From the NCBI GenBank assembly GCA_037447655.1, contig JBBHKE010001317.1, positions 183,600 to 247,599 on the forward strand: a DNA stretch of 64,000 nucleotides. Direction: 5' to 3'. This stretch comes from Zygnema cylindricum (lineage: Eukaryota > Streptophyta > Zygnematophyceae > Zygnematales > Zygnemataceae). The notes under the pieces were generated by a model that was not told where the DNA came from, ran no database searches, and saw nothing but the letters and a program-made list of their open reading frames with translations. Below are positions 46,039-57,961 of the stretch, one piece after another (position 1 is the first letter of the stretch; each line of letters begins with the position of its first letter). The position numbers and the translations under genes were made by a program.

Positions 46039-47102
46039 TTGCAACTCATTCATTCTGATGTTTTCGGCCTTGCAAAGGTACCATGTGCCGGGGGGATGAA
46101 ATATATGGTTACGTTTACAAATGATTTTTCGAGGTTTACTAAAGTCTTCTTCATGAAAGAAAAGAGCAAAGTCTTCACTCATTTTCAACACTACAAAGCG
46201 TGGGCGGAGAAACTACACGGTCTGCCAATTCTAGAGCTCAAATCGGACAATGGCGAGGAATATACGTCAAAAGAGTTTGAAAACTTCTTACTCAAGGAAG
46301 TTATAAGTCACAAATTGACTGTCCCATACTCTCCGGAACAGAATGGGGTCTCAGAAAGACTAAATAGAACTATAACAGAAAGCTCTAAATCCATGCTTGC
46401 GGATAAAGACGTAGATCCGAAATTCTGTGCTAAAGCATTAAATTGTGCGGTTTATATCAAAAATAGGATAGGTTCCACATTAGTAGAAGCCACTCTTTAT
46501 GAGATCTGGACGGGTAGAAAACTAAATGTCAGTCACTTTAAAGTCTTTGGAAGTAAATGCTTTATTTTGGATACGTCTACTAATAGATGGAAATAGAACC
46601 TAAAGGATTGCCGGGCATTTTGTTAGGATATGATGATCACTCTAAAGGTTATAGACTATTTGTTTTTGAGAGACAAAAAATCATTGTAGCAAGGAACATC
46701 ATTGTGAAAAATGAACTAGCCTCGATAGATTTATTTAAAATGACAGAGCAGCAGAAGCAGCAGAAAGTACAAGAATATGTCATTTTAGATAGCATCCATA
46801 ATATTGTCCCACAGATGCCAAATTCACAAGTGGTACCACCGGAGTGGGAACATAATCGAGTTCCACAACAAGTTCGTTTCGAAGTGCAACAACAGCAGTC
46901 ACTGCCTACGGATCGCAACCAGCGCAACAAGTACAATGCGCGGAATCCGACAATTTCAGCCTCAAAATTTCCGGGGGGAAGAAGATCCAGTAGCCGCCTG
47001 CAAGCAAGTTCTCACTTTGCCTACTCGGTAGCCTTAGAGGAGCCTCTAACCATCCGGGAAGCCTTCTCGTCACCGGAGCGGAATCACTGGATAAACTGCT
47101 AA
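46039..47102 (+). pseudogene. copia integrase (element D), frameshifted
   Basis: Collinear with E1: HSDVFGLAKVPCAGG, KSDNGEEYTSKEF and EQNGVSERLNRT keep the D,D35E residues. The frame shifts near 46590, and the C-terminal part GILLGYDDHSKGYRLF runs on to the linker at 47102. It then joins RT sequence after a deletion. Confidence 0.8.
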
Positions 47103-48218
47103 AATCATTGTACGGCCTAAAACAGGCTCCAAGGCAAAGGAATCTAAAACTTGATGAATTCTTAACTTGCCTAGGTTTTAAAAGGATAAGCTTTGATCAC
47201 TCTGTCTTTTTTTTAAAGGGTGAGGATGGAATAGTATATATAGCCGTGTACGTAGATGATTTACAATGGCTGAAATTAACAAAATTAAAATTTCTTTAAA
47301 ATCATGGTTCGAGATGAAAGACCTCGGTGAGGCAAAATACATTTTGAGTATTCAGGCAGAGAGGGATAGGAAAAACAGATTAATAAAATTGACTCAAAAG
47401 GAGGCTATTGGAAACATGTTAGATGAATATGGAATGCGGGGGGCAAAAAGATGTGTAACACCATTGGAGTTTCGGCATAAGTTAGAGGGGGAAGAAAAAG
47501 AATCAGGTATTAATGGCAGTGAAATTTTTGAGTCAGGGGAGGATGATCCTGTGACACCGATACCTTACAGAAAAATAGTGGGAAGTCTAATTTATTTCAT
47601 GAATTGTACCCGTCCGGATATTGCTGCAGCAGTTGAGGTACTAAGCAAAAGTCTAGAGAATCCGAGGAAATCTGACCGTGTTGCAGCAAGAAGAGTTTTA
47701 AGATACTTAGCAGGAACCAAAGACCTCAAACTCACACTAGGCGGAGGAGAAGTGAAGCCGCAAACATGGAGTGATGCAAGCTATGGCGACATGCCAAGTC
47801 GAAATCCACCACGCGATTCCATCTACAAATTGGGAACGAGACTTGCTATTGGAGCAGCAAACATCAAAAGGTCACATCATAATCGACGATGGAGTCAGAA
47901 TATATGGCAGTGAGCTCGGCCCTCAAAGAACTCCTATGGGTGAAATCCATGTTGCAAGAATTGGGATACATGCAAGTTGGTCCACAGGTGATCTGGTGTG
48001 ATAACCAGGCTGCCATTGCCATTGCTTCTAACCCAAGTCACCACTTCAAAAGGAAGCACATGGATGTAATATTACACTTTGTAAGGGAAAAAGTGTTCTC
48101 TAGAGTGATTAAATTATGTTATTTGCCAGATGCAAAAATGGTTGCTGATATGCTCACTAAAGCTCTTCCTGCTCCTAAGCTGAATTACTCTAGGGACGCA
48201 GTGGGATTAAGTGAATAG
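47100..48218 (+). pseudogene. copia RT and RNase H (element D), internally deleted
   Basis: Compared with E1, about 390 bp are missing at 47099, removing the RT fingers and the first palm motif (the [12 protein letters not shown] region). About 18 bp are missing after YVDDL at about 47260. The remainder is collinear with E1: KDLGEAKYILSI, SDASYGDMPS and, from 47889 to 48218, MESEYMAVSSALKELLWVKS, CDNQAAIAIA and ADMLTKALPAPK. RT cannot be functional. Confidence 0.8.
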
Positions 48219-48380
48219 CTGAGTTGCTGCATTGCTATACTGCCATGCCGCGCTAGTCCAATAACGGGAATATACTAAGACTAGGTGACTTGCTAAAATT
48301 GCTACGTTACTATGCTGCGATGCTGCGCTAGTTCGACATTAGAGCTGCGCTAGCATACTGAGTCTGAATTTTTAGAGGAG

Positions 48381-49219
48381 TGTTGTTTTTGGAAAGCTTT
48401 AAGTCTTAGCAAATTTATAGGACGGCGGAAAAAAAAATAGATCTATAGGGACAAGCGTCGTCAGTTGAAGCACATTGCAGGTTTTTTAATGGTACCGACA
48501 ACGCAGCTGCGACGAAGATGGAAAAAGCGCAGCTGCGATTGTTTTTGATATGGTCTGTACGGACGAACGCAGCCTGCGACGCAACGGGACAAACCCAGCT
48601 GCAAATATTTTGGTATAAGACAACGCAGTTGCTACGTAATAAGACAAACGTAGCTGGAGCAATTTTTGGTATGGGACAGCGTAGCTGCTACGAAGCTGCA
48701 GATATTTGAATGAGATTAGGAATCACACTGCGCTGCTATGGTTGATATGAATCAAGTCAACGGAGGAGATTCATAAGAGAATAATTAAGTGACTCAACAA
48801 CCGCTGGACGTACCCAAACAATTGTCACTAAGCCAAGCGACAAGTATTTGAACAAATCACCTGTATAGGATTCTCAGTAATATTGATTGTACAGTGATAG
48901 ATTAGTTTTAGCGTGATTAGGAGCACTTAGACCTTAGTGGCAATTTAGTTCTTTTGTACGTATCTTTTAGGAACACTTGTATCGGCGGTACAACACTATG
49001 TAGTAGGACAACTGAGTGAAGAGTATAAGACTTAGGACGTAGAACATTTTATGTATCCAGACTTCCAGAATGTGTAATCTGCAAATTATTTTTGGGAAAC
49101 TTTTGAGTTGCATATCTTGGTGTATGTTGGATCAATTGAGCTGATACTTTGGGAGTTGTCATTCTTTTAAATATTCTATACTGTGGTATAGTTTGAAGCA
49201 GTTTTAGTTCATTGTATCA
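48381..49219 (+). repeat. LTR of element D
   Basis: 839 bp from TGTTGTTTTTGG to GTATCA, aligned with the LTR of E1. The first third holds about seven degenerate units with CGCAGCTGCG-like cores (48495-48700). Confidence 0.7.
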
Positions 49220-49284
49220 GATTTGGTGAGCTGTAGAAAACAGTTGTTTGATAGGATTCTTGATAAGCTTCAGTGAGTGAGATT

Positions 49285-49336
49285 ATGTCTACTTCCACTA
49301 CTACTGCCGATGCTCCACCTGCTCCAGTGATTGTAG
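49285..49336 (+). pseudogene. copia Gag N-terminal fragment after LTR of D
   Basis: An ATG at 49285 opens MSTSTTTADAPPAP and the match to the E1 leader ends after VEQQ, almost exactly where the E1 copy is also cut. Sequence beyond is unrelated to Gag. Confidence 0.6.
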
Positions 49337-49618
49337 AACAACAGAGTGCCCATACCTCGGGTGTGTCTTCAGCCAGAGGGATGATGTCGTAAAGAGGGAC
49401 ATCCCATGGGTGATATTGGCGGAGAAACCCTAGAACATCCTCTCGATATCGATAGTGGTCTTCTACCACTTCCACAAATGATAGGGCATGAAGGTTTAAT
49501 TGCACATAACCCTTATAGTTATGCCCTAGGACCTTAGTCCTCATGAAATTCCAAGCCGGGTGGGAAGGCACTCAAGCGTGGATATTAATAAGATCCCCAG
49601 GTTTTCTTGTGCGCCACG
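49337..49618 (-). other. unrecognised coding-like segment between elements D and C
   Basis: A minus-strand frame (from 49571) is open through this segment: MPSHPAWNFMRTKVLGHNY, then VQLNLHALSFVEVVEDHYRY and a HPWDVPLYDIIPLAEDTPEVW stretch. Composition is protein-like rather than low-complexity, but I recognise no domain. It could be a captured exon or an unfamiliar transposon piece. The LTR of C starts at 49619. Confidence 0.35.
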
Positions 49619-50673
49619 TGAAACTCTGAGACCTCCATAAGTCCTCAGAGTGGACAGCTTCCAAGAAGCCTCTAGGATAACCCTAACCCCTTTGTGTTTC
49701 AGCAAAAACAACAATCACCCTGGCAGACAAAAACTCTAACCAACTTCACCCCTGTGAAAGCAAGCCTCCCGTGAGTTGATAGCAAAAAGAATCTCTGAAT
49801 TTGCTCCCTTGAGCAGTAAGTTATAGAGGGTCAAAGTTGACCTTTTGTACAGAAGCTCTCTGGGAGAGAGGGTCCTATCTCCTAATTTTTCTAAGTCCTA
49901 TCTCTCTCACAGACTCTATCTACTGCTGAACGGAGCCAATCAGATTACAGTTCTGTACACAAAAGTACAGCTGCCGGTGTACTATTTGTACAGACACTGT
50001 ACAACATATCCTAAATGTCAACATGTGGTATGTCCGACTTCGCTCCCGTAATCCTCGGAGATGCCGCGATCCAATATAATTACGCCACGTGTCATCCGAT
50101 GTGGCGATGATCACAAACCGTCGAAATCCTTTTCCGCGATCTTGACGTTAATTCCGACCGTCCGATTAAATTCACATTCAATCGTAGCCGTAATAAATAC
50201 ATACGCGGTATTCGTTTCATTAAAGATATAAATGCGCGGTATTAGTTTCTTATCCGTACCGTAATCCGTACTTTTACATTAATGGATCTATGTCTCCCGT
50301 AAACAGTTACATTTAAATGAATTATCCTACTTGACAATGTTTAATTAAATATCAAACCATATAGTATGTAACACTAGTTAAAGACTTCATGGCTAAGGCT
50401 ACCGGCTACCGGTTGTTTGCCGTCCGGTAGGTACTAGGATCAAATCCTGTGGCCGGCACATACCTTTTAGTAAATAAACCTCTAACTAATATATATTTCC
50501 TGTAAACCTCTGGATAGCCTAGGTAGCCATGGCTCTAGCTCCCTCTCCAATTTCTCAGTGACTGCGACAAGTTTAAGAGTTGGAGAGAGAAGTTAGAGGT
50601 AGACTGCCTCGGCTTCTTTCTATATTTCTATTTAGACCTAGAAAATACTTTAAATAGACCATTGATTTCTACA
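49619..50673 (-). repeat. 3' LTR of element C
   Basis: 1055 bp starting TGAAACTCTGAGACC and ending TTCTACA on the plus strand, paired in sequence with the B LTRs. It carries CTAGGATCAAATCCT (about 50436), a box-B-like remnant. Confidence 0.8.
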
Positions 50674-50689
50674 CTCCCCTTATTTTCTA

Positions 50690-52015
50690 GTCAATCTTTA
50701 ATTTCAGACCATACTTCTCCCTGCAAAAAATTAGCTTAGGGGAAGGCACCTGTTTGGTCATCATATCTGCTACCATCTCACTATCTCGTTGGTACTCTAA
50801 ACTGATTATTTTGTTTTCTACTTTCTCTCTAACAAAGCTGAGTTAGATGTCCATGTGTTTGGCTTTAAAATGATGTTTAGGATTGGCAGAAATAGCGATT
50901 GCTGCCTGATTATCACAAAACAAATTCTGCACACGTCTCTTAAGGTGACCAAGCTCACCAAGCAAAGACTTGACCCACATCAATTCTTTTACAGCAAAGC
51001 AAGAGGCCATATACTCATCCTCCATGGTGGACTGAGCAATAACTTTTTGCTGTTTGCTACTCCAACAGCAAGCCCCATCACCCACATATAATACATATCC
51101 AGAAGTGCATCTCCTCATTGGAGCATCACCATAACTGGCATCACTCCAAGTAGTGATGTCAGTATTCTCCCCACCCAAATGCAACTATAGATCCGTAGTT
51201 CCTATCAAATTTCTAAAGACTCTCTTAGCTGCCTCGCAATCCCTCTTAGTGGGAGCATTTAGACTTCTACTCAGCACTCCTACAGCTGCAGCTAAATTCG
51301 GCCGGGTACAATTCATAAAATAGATTAGACTTCCCACTACTTGCCTGTAAGGAATAGTCTGCATGAACTTCTGTTGTTGAGGAGATAATTCCTCGTCTAA
51401 GACTATGACTTCTTCTTCCTCACTACCCTCACTTCCCTTCTCCAACTCCATTGGAGTTGTACAACTATTAGCTTTATCCATTTGAGATTTTTCAAGCATG
51501 TTCCGTATTGATTCCTTTTGAGTCAATCTTATAATTTTTCTTTTTCGGTCTCTCTCTACTTGAATTCCCAAAATATATTTTGCTTCCCCCATATCCTTTA
51601 TTTCAATTCTCCCCTTAAGATCGGTTTTCAGTTTATTAATTTTTTCCATTGATTTACTTAAAACAAGCAAATCATCAACATAAATTGCAATAAATATAAA
51701 ACCTTTCTCATCTTTGAAAACATAGATTGAATGATCTGCGCTGATCCGGATATATCCCAGACCGGTAAGAAAATCATCAAGCTTCTTATTCCACTGTGGA
51801 GGCGCGTGTTTTAAACCATAAAGAGATATAATCAGCCGGCATACCTTACTCTCCTCTCCTTCCTCCACAAACCCTTCGGGTTCTCGCATGAAGATCTCCT
51901 CTTCTAATTCTCCATGCAAAAAGGTTGTCTTGATATCCATCTGGTGCACTTCCATGTCTTCCGCTGTTGCCAGGCTGAGAAGTATGCGGACGGAGGGAAA
52001 TCTGACCATCGGGGC
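50690..52015 (-). pseudogene. copia RT and RNase H (element C), nearly open
   Basis: The RT frame is uninterrupted from the truncation at 52015 to 51185: [63 protein letters not shown] and TIPYRQVVGSLIYFMNCTRP. A stop at 51185 (before LHLGGENTDIT) and another near 50840 interrupt RNase H, which otherwise keeps WSDASYGDAP, QSTMEDEYMAS, FCDNQAAIAIS and VADMMTK. This is the best preserved A/B-group Pol in the window, and the best comparator for the tail of element A. Confidence 0.82.
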
Positions 52016-52876
52016 TGTCGTGCATGAGAGGCTAGCAAGCAAACATGCATCACAACCAGCAAAGTCATGCTCACAAACATATACAACAACGGAAATAAAT
52101 TTGAAAAGTCAATAAAATATATACACCATGAGAAGGAACAAAGGTGAAAATGACCCAAGAAAGAAAAGGGAAAAGAATACTCCCCTAAAGTGAAGTGAAC
52201 CCAATAATTTATACTAAACCACAAGGTAGCCACTATGCTCTTGGGTCTTCAACGTATTCTTTACAAGAGTTATCTCGTACGAAAGCAACGAAGCAAAATA
52301 AATAATTCCAACCAAAAACAAGGAAAACTCAAAATCGGCCAAAATTCACCCTTCCATTCCCAACCGAAAATACAAACAACACAAAAACAAACACCCAAAC
52401 CGTTCAGCTGTCCGTGGGAAGGGCAGCCGGATCCGGATGCTTCTCCACACGAACTCCAATCCACCACTTCCCAAAAATGACACAAGTTGGAGGGAAACCT
52501 TCCGGACTTGGCTTTGAGCCGCGTGGATTAAAAGCGTGGGCAGAATTACAAGGAAGAATGTACGTAAACTATCTAGCCTCTACAGCTAGCTAGCAAAAGA
52601 AAGGAAGAAACTTGAGCAATCGGTGAGAGAGAGAGCAAGAGAAAAGCTCCGCTGCCAAGAGAAAATTCTTGTCCAAAAGCTAAATTCTCTAAGTCGGAGA
52701 ATTAGGCTAAGTAAGAGCTACACTAGGCCTAAGCAAAATTAGCCTACGTCTAGTCTACTCTACATGCATGAAACTACTAAAGATGTTGGCCAATATGCGG
52801 CCAACATCGTCTGCCGTACGCCTGCCAAAATCCACAATCCGAGGGTAAAACCCTCCCTAACTACATGTGCGCGAAC
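52016..52876. other. unassigned sequence right of element C
   Basis: No gene was recognised. The plus strand is A-rich, with GAGAGAGAGCAAGAGAAAAGC near 52627 and CTAGC-rich stretches near 52030 and 52585. It may be LTR or leader sequence of another element, but I found no partner copy in the window. Confidence 0.4.
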
Positions 52877-53199
52877 CTACATAGGTTCGCGACTTAAATA
52901 AATACAAGGTATCGAAGCGACGCCGATACTACCAGGAATCGCGATTCGGCGCCAAACGATACTTCGCGTCGATACTCCCAAAATTGCGTGCATACGCACG
53001 AAACGAAACATATCGCACGAAACGAAAACCATCGCACTAACTATTTCTGGAAATTGCGATGCGTCGCCAAAACGATACTTCGCGTCCATACTTCGAAAAT
53101 AACATATCTGCGCACGAAATAAAACATATCGCACGGAATTAGTACTATTCAACGAAACGTGCACGCGAATCGCGTACATGTCATAAATAAATGAATCGG

Positions 53200-53465
53200 C
53201 GTAAAATCGCACGTGTGAACGAAAATTATATATGCGTGCGAAAATTATGCGTGCATGCATTAAATCGTGCGTGTATGCATCAAATCTCGCGCGCGTGCCC
53301 AAAACCGTGCGTGCGTGCGGAATACTACGCGTGCATGCAAGAAAACCGCGCGTGCGTGCAAAATACCGCGCGAGCGTGCAAAATACCGCGCGTGCGTGAG
53401 AAATACTACGCATGCATGCAAAATACTGCGCGTGCGTGGATAATATCGTGCGCGCGGGCAACCGA
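53200..53465. repeat. 20-bp-period minisatellite with alternating purine-pyrimidine halves
   Basis: About 13 units of 20 bp, consensus close to AAAATACCGCGCGTGCGTGC, with an AT-rich half and a GC-rich alternating half (CGCGCGTGCGTGC, ACGCATGCATGC). Because 20 is not a multiple of 3, all frames read through; long open frames on both strands here are a by-product. Confidence 0.88.
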
Positions 53466-53800
53466 CACGATGCGGCATGACACCACGAACAAATCTTTGA
53501 CGGAGGATCTCTTTTAACGTTCCCTTGCCATCCTCTGACCTTGTTGTAAAAAAAAATACATTTGTTTCTTTTACAAATATTACGTTCTGTTCGCCTATAC
53601 ATGTTTTTATTCAAATTTTTTGTTGGTACATATACTATGTTTTAGCTTTGCATTCGGAGATTCTTTATAGATTTTCAGCATCTTAGTTGTAAAACGAGCC
53701 AGGCAAATAAAAAATTGTTAACTGACCCGGTAGAATGGAAGACACGGCAACTAGTAAATGTATCCATACGTTTTCCGCGACCGCCTAAATGGAAGTCCGG
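53466..53800. other. sequence without recognised features
   Basis: AT-rich, no gene or clear repeat seen. The right end may include the decayed border of the inverted MITE copy at 53.8-54.4 kb. Confidence 0.4.
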
Positions 53801-54415
53801 CCTAAGCTTGTGACGATTGTATACGACGACAATGCCTTTGACCTTTTTCAACGTCTACAATTTATGCTGCCACACCTTATTTTTCGTTTCTAGAGTACAA
53901 CATGTACTCGTGACATTGTATGTGTATTTGCGTGACATTATAGACATACAACCTTCCAGCCTGTGCCGTTCATGGGTGAAGAAGATGCCTTTGTTTATGC
54001 GTCTCGTGTCCGAGAGACGTGAAATGGCATCAAAATCTTGAGACCCTTGCAAAAAAAAAACGTATTGGACACAAACGGACAAAACAAAACAAATCGTGTA
54101 CTTGTCGTCGTTGTTTGAAATCGTCTAAATTTTTTGAAAACATTTGACATGTGTGGAGCATTTTTTATGTTTGTGGATCGTCAACACTTTAATTGAGCTT
54201 TAAATTGGAGTTTGAAGATGATGTTTCTTGACGTGGCCGTGGGTCGAAAAACACAAGACGACATGCATTACATTCTAAGTTTCACGATGATGCAAATTGT
54301 ACTTTCACTTTTTTTCAATTTCTTCGTACGGTTGTAACTTAAGCGGTACGTCGCTAAATTTTTTAGGAAAATGACAAAAAGAACCCTTACTTTGGCACAT
54401 GGGGACAAGGCCATA
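53800..54415 (-). mobile_element. PIF/Harbinger-like MITE copy, inverted and degraded
   Basis: Read on the minus strand from about 54415 it matches the M2/M3 order: GTCCCCATGTGCCAAAGTAAGG, then GACGTACCGC, ACAACCGTACGAAG, TCGTCTTGTGTTTTTCGACCC and CATCTTCAAACT. The terminal repeat is mutated and the other end is not clear. Confidence 0.6.
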
Positions 54416-54489
54416 GGGCACTTTCCCATGTGATAAAGTCTGGATTCATATCTGTCGATTTCCTCCAAAACTTAGCCTGCAACGAGAAT

Positions 54490-55308
54490 CCGCAAGGGTA
54501 CCAAAAAAACGAAATTACTACAATACAATTTGCGTCATGTTAAAATTTTAAAAGTATCGTAGTATGTTGTCTAGAGTGTTTTGACCCACTTTTGCGTTCC
54601 TCCAGCACATCTTCAAACTTCAATTCAAATCACCTCGCGAGGTGATTATACCTAAAGTTTCATGATGTGAACAAATAGGCATACGTTGTCGCACGCGTCG
54701 GAGGTTTTTTAAAATTTTTATGTGCACAGTACCACAAAAAATAACCCACTGCGCGTTTCCAGTCTGTGCTTACTTTTTTCCGTGCACTTTTTCTGTACGG
54801 GGGCCGTTGAGGGGTCTCGACCAACATACGCCATTACGTCAAAAGCGAAGTCCGTGAAGGCACCTCTTTCTCGCCCCCTCTCCCGTTGCTGCGTTTAGCT
54901 CACAATTATTGCAATGAAAAACGACAACAATGATATCAAATGAAAGATCTTTTAAAAATATTACTTTTTGTTGCCTTTGGTCGTATTTTGATGGCAAGTA
55001 GAGTGAGAAAGGACGAAAAATCAAAATCGATAAACCATGGTGGAAAGTTTTACAATTAGTGACGTCGACTCTATCATAAGTGAGTGTGACGTCAAAATGT
55101 CACAAACCCTAAAAAAATATCACAAGATCTTACAACCGTCGCTATTTGTAAACGTCATCAATTGTTGCACGTTTTGTAGTCGTCTACAACCGTCACAAAT
55201 TACACCCACGTCTACATCCGTCACAATTTAAAGTAACGACTTCATTGCGTTACAGCGGAACTCTTTGAAAGTACGCAGAGTCTTCGCTAAAAAACAAGGC
55301 AACAAGTG
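54490..55308 (+). mobile_element. PIF/Harbinger-like MITE copy, degraded
   Basis: The middle and right parts match M1: GACGTCGACTCTATC, GTGACGTCAAAATGTCACAAACCC, GTAGTCGTCTACAACCGTCACAA and CTCTTTGAAAGTACGCAGAG. The left terminal repeat is not recognisable, and the right border touches the TAA of M1. Confidence 0.6.
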
Positions 55309-55311
55309 TAA

Positions 55312-56235
55312 GGGTAAGTCCCCATGTATTATAGTATATACTTTTCTCTGTCTTTTTGCCCTAAAATTCAGGGAACTTTGACAAAAACTTTAGCCGTACG
55401 AGAAAATCATTTTTACCAAAGTAGAGTGAACGTCAATTAATACTTTGGATGTACGACGTGTTTGTCGTCATGTGAACTCATTTTGGCGTTTTCCCCTTTT
55501 CGACCCCTGGGAAAGAGAATCCAGCTAAAAAAAAAACTTCATCCAAAATCACTCGAGGGGGTGATTTTTGTTCAAGTACCGCCCAAACAACGAATGAAAA
55601 ATGACCCACGCAGGCGCCACAAGAGTGTGAAAATTTTAGGACGAGGGAGAGTCTTCGCTATTTTTCTCCGTGCCCGTCATGCGCATGTACGGAAAAAAAT
55701 ATGCAGGGGTCTCGGACCTCCACTTTCATTCATGGGGTCCTTTGCAAAATTTTGCGTCGTCGTCGCCTCTCCCCTCTCCCTCTCACACCATCGCACTTTT
55801 TAGAATGAGACACGACAATATTGGTATAAAATGAAAGATCTTTTAAAAATATTATTTTTGCCAATTTTTAGGTTTTTTTTTGCGAGAAAAGTAGAAAAAA
55901 CGAAAATCGAAAATTCATGGCGGAAAGTTATTGAATCAGTGACGTCGACGTTGCCACAAGTGAGCGTGACGTCACAATATCACCAAACCCTAAACATCTA
56001 CAATTTCACAAAAATCTAGACGAAACAACTATCGCTGTTTTTGTTGGCGTCACCAATCGTCGGAAGTTTCGTAGTCGTCTTCAATCGTCACAAGTTGTAC
56101 CTACGTCTACAACCGTCACATTTCTAAGTTCCGATTTCATTTTCTCACATAGGGACGCTCTTCAAAGTAGTACGGAGAATCCTTACTACAGTCCAAAATA
56201 CTTTATCAAAGTGCCAATTACATGGGGACGTACCC
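55312..56235 (+). mobile_element. PIF/Harbinger-like MITE M1, complete
   Basis: 924 bp with terminal inverted repeats GGGTAAGTCCCCATGTA and (at the right end, reverse strand) GGGTACGTCCCCATGTA, flanked on both sides by TAA (55309-55311, 56236-56238). A TAA duplication and GGG start fit PIF/Harbinger-type MITEs. No transposase. It contains a perfect TGACGTCA palindrome at 55967-55974. Confidence 0.82.
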
Positions 56236-56400
56236 TAAGTTTCGGTTACATGAGGAAGTGCCCTTAGTGTCTTTTCCGACACTTTGTTTTTACGCCACAT
56301 AAACCATCTTTTCTCCGTGTTTACTTGTTCAATTTTCAACTGGAGACGGCCAATCGAAGGTGAGAATCCCTCCTTTCATCGCAATCGTCGGCCTAACTAA

Positions 56401-57179
56401 GGGTGTGTTCCCATGTGCATAAGTAAGGGTTTTTTTCTGTCGTTTTGCCGTAAAACTTATCGCCGTACTGCCTAAGGTGCAACCGTACGAAGGAATCGCA
56501 AATTTGTAGAGTACAATTTGCGCCATCCTTGAACTTAGGATGTACGAAAATTTGTCGTCTTGTGCTTTTCGACCCACTTCTAAAACAAAAAACGTCATCT
56601 TCAAACCTTTGTTTAAAACACATGCGCGATGTGATTTAAAATTAGGTTTTTTCGATTGACAAATAGGAACATTTTTTTGCACCTGCCTTAAATTTTGAAA
56701 AAAATCCTACAATTTCCAAGGACAAAGAAAAGTACATAGTTCGTTATGTTCTGTCCGTTTGCTTTATAATAAGACAAAAAGAAGTACACAGTTTGTTTGA
56801 TTTTGTCCGTTTTGGTCCAGTACGGATTTTTTATTTGCAGGGGTCTTCAAATTCCGATGCCATTTCACCTCGAGGGGACAGGCGACGCGAAGGGCAAATC
56901 GCATCTTCTTCAAGCGTAAAACTGCCAGGCTGGAATGCGGTACGTCTACAATGTCACGATAAGACATGCGACGTCACAAGCATTTCCAAAAAATAACGTG
57001 CGACCACAGATTGTAGACGTTGACAGCTGTCACAGGTATTGTCGACGTATACAATCGTCACAAGCGTAAGTTGCGATTTAGTCCTTACAGACATAGGGAC
57101 ACTTGAAAACCGGGTCCGGCGGATCCGCGCTAAAATACAAAGTAAGTTCGCTAAGTTACAAGTTCATGGGGACATACCC
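56401..57179 (+). mobile_element. PIF/Harbinger-like MITE M2
   Basis: 779 bp, starting GGGTGTGTTCCCATGTG and ending CATGGGGACATACCC, with TAA on both sides (56398-56400, 57180-57182). The right TAA is also the left TAA of M3. Confidence 0.82.
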
Positions 57180-57182
57180 TAA

Positions 57183-57961
57183 GGGTGCGTCTCTGTGTGC
57201 TTAAGTAAGGGTTTTTTTCTGTTGTTTTCCTGTAAAACTTAGAGCCGTACCGCGTAAGTTTCAACCGTACAATAAAATAGAAAAAAAAAGAATTACATTT
57301 TGAGTCATCATCGAATTTAAATTGTACTACATCTTGTCGTCTTGTGTTCTTCGACCCACTTCGACGACAAAAAACGTCATCTTCAACCTTATCTTTAAAA
57401 TACAGGGCCGATGTGTTTTAAAATTAAGGATTTTCTATAAACAAATAGGAACACGTGTTCGCACGTGTAATGTTTTGTTCAAATAAATCAAACGAATTCA
57501 AGCGACGTGGAAGTGTACACGTTTCGCTATGTTTTGCCCGTTTTTGTTTAATACGACAAAGAGAAGTACACAGTTTGTTTTGTTTTGTCTGTTTCGATCC
57601 GGTACGGATTTTTTTTTTGCAGGGGTCTCAAGGTTCCGATGCCATTTCACGTCGAGCCGACAATAGACGCAAAGTCAAAACGCATCTTCTTCAACCGTGA
57701 AACGGCACAGGCTGGAGGGCGGTAGGTCTACAATGTCACGAAAAAACACACGACGTCACAAGCAGTTACGAAAAATGACGTAGGTCATCACAGATTGTAG
57801 ACGTTGACAGCCGTCACGGGCATTGTCGACGTATACAATCGTCACGCCCTAAGTGACAATTTCGTTTGGTAAACATAGGGACACCCGAAATCCGGGTCCG
57901 CCGGATCTGCGCTAAAAAACAAAAAATAATCTCTAAGTTTGAAGTACATAGAGACGCACCC
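57183..57961 (+). mobile_element. PIF/Harbinger-like MITE M3, tandem to M2
   Basis: 779 bp, the same length and orientation as M2 and similar throughout. It starts GGGTGCGTCTCTGTGTG and ends ATAGAGACGCACCC, followed by TAA (57962-57964). Confidence 0.82.

Larger units (their letters stand above)
45098..49336 (+). mobile_element. Ty1/copia retrotransposon D, partial
   Basis: This plus-strand relative of E1 starts abruptly in Gag just before the zinc knuckle and continues through protease, integrase, RT, RNase H (to 48218) and an LTR (48381-49219). A primer-site-like TGGTGAGC (49224) and a Gag start (49285) follow, and the match ends at about 49336. The left border lies inside LTR B with no LTR of its own, so the insertion was rearranged. 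RT carries two internal deletions. Confidence 0.85.
49619..52015 (-). mobile_element. Ty1/copia retrotransposon C, 5' truncated
   Basis: Minus-strand copia of the A/B/E3 group: 3' LTR 49619-50673, purine tract 50674-50686, RNase H and RT up to about 52015. There similarity stops at the RFPSVRILLS motif and unrelated sequence begins. There is no 5' LTR, Gag or integrase. Confidence 0.85.

Noticed and set aside
52877-53614. 245-codon minus-strand and 108-codon plus-strand frames over the minisatellite
   Set aside because: A 20-bp repeat without stops reads open in all frames; the residues simply repeat (HARAVF..., YYACMQ...).
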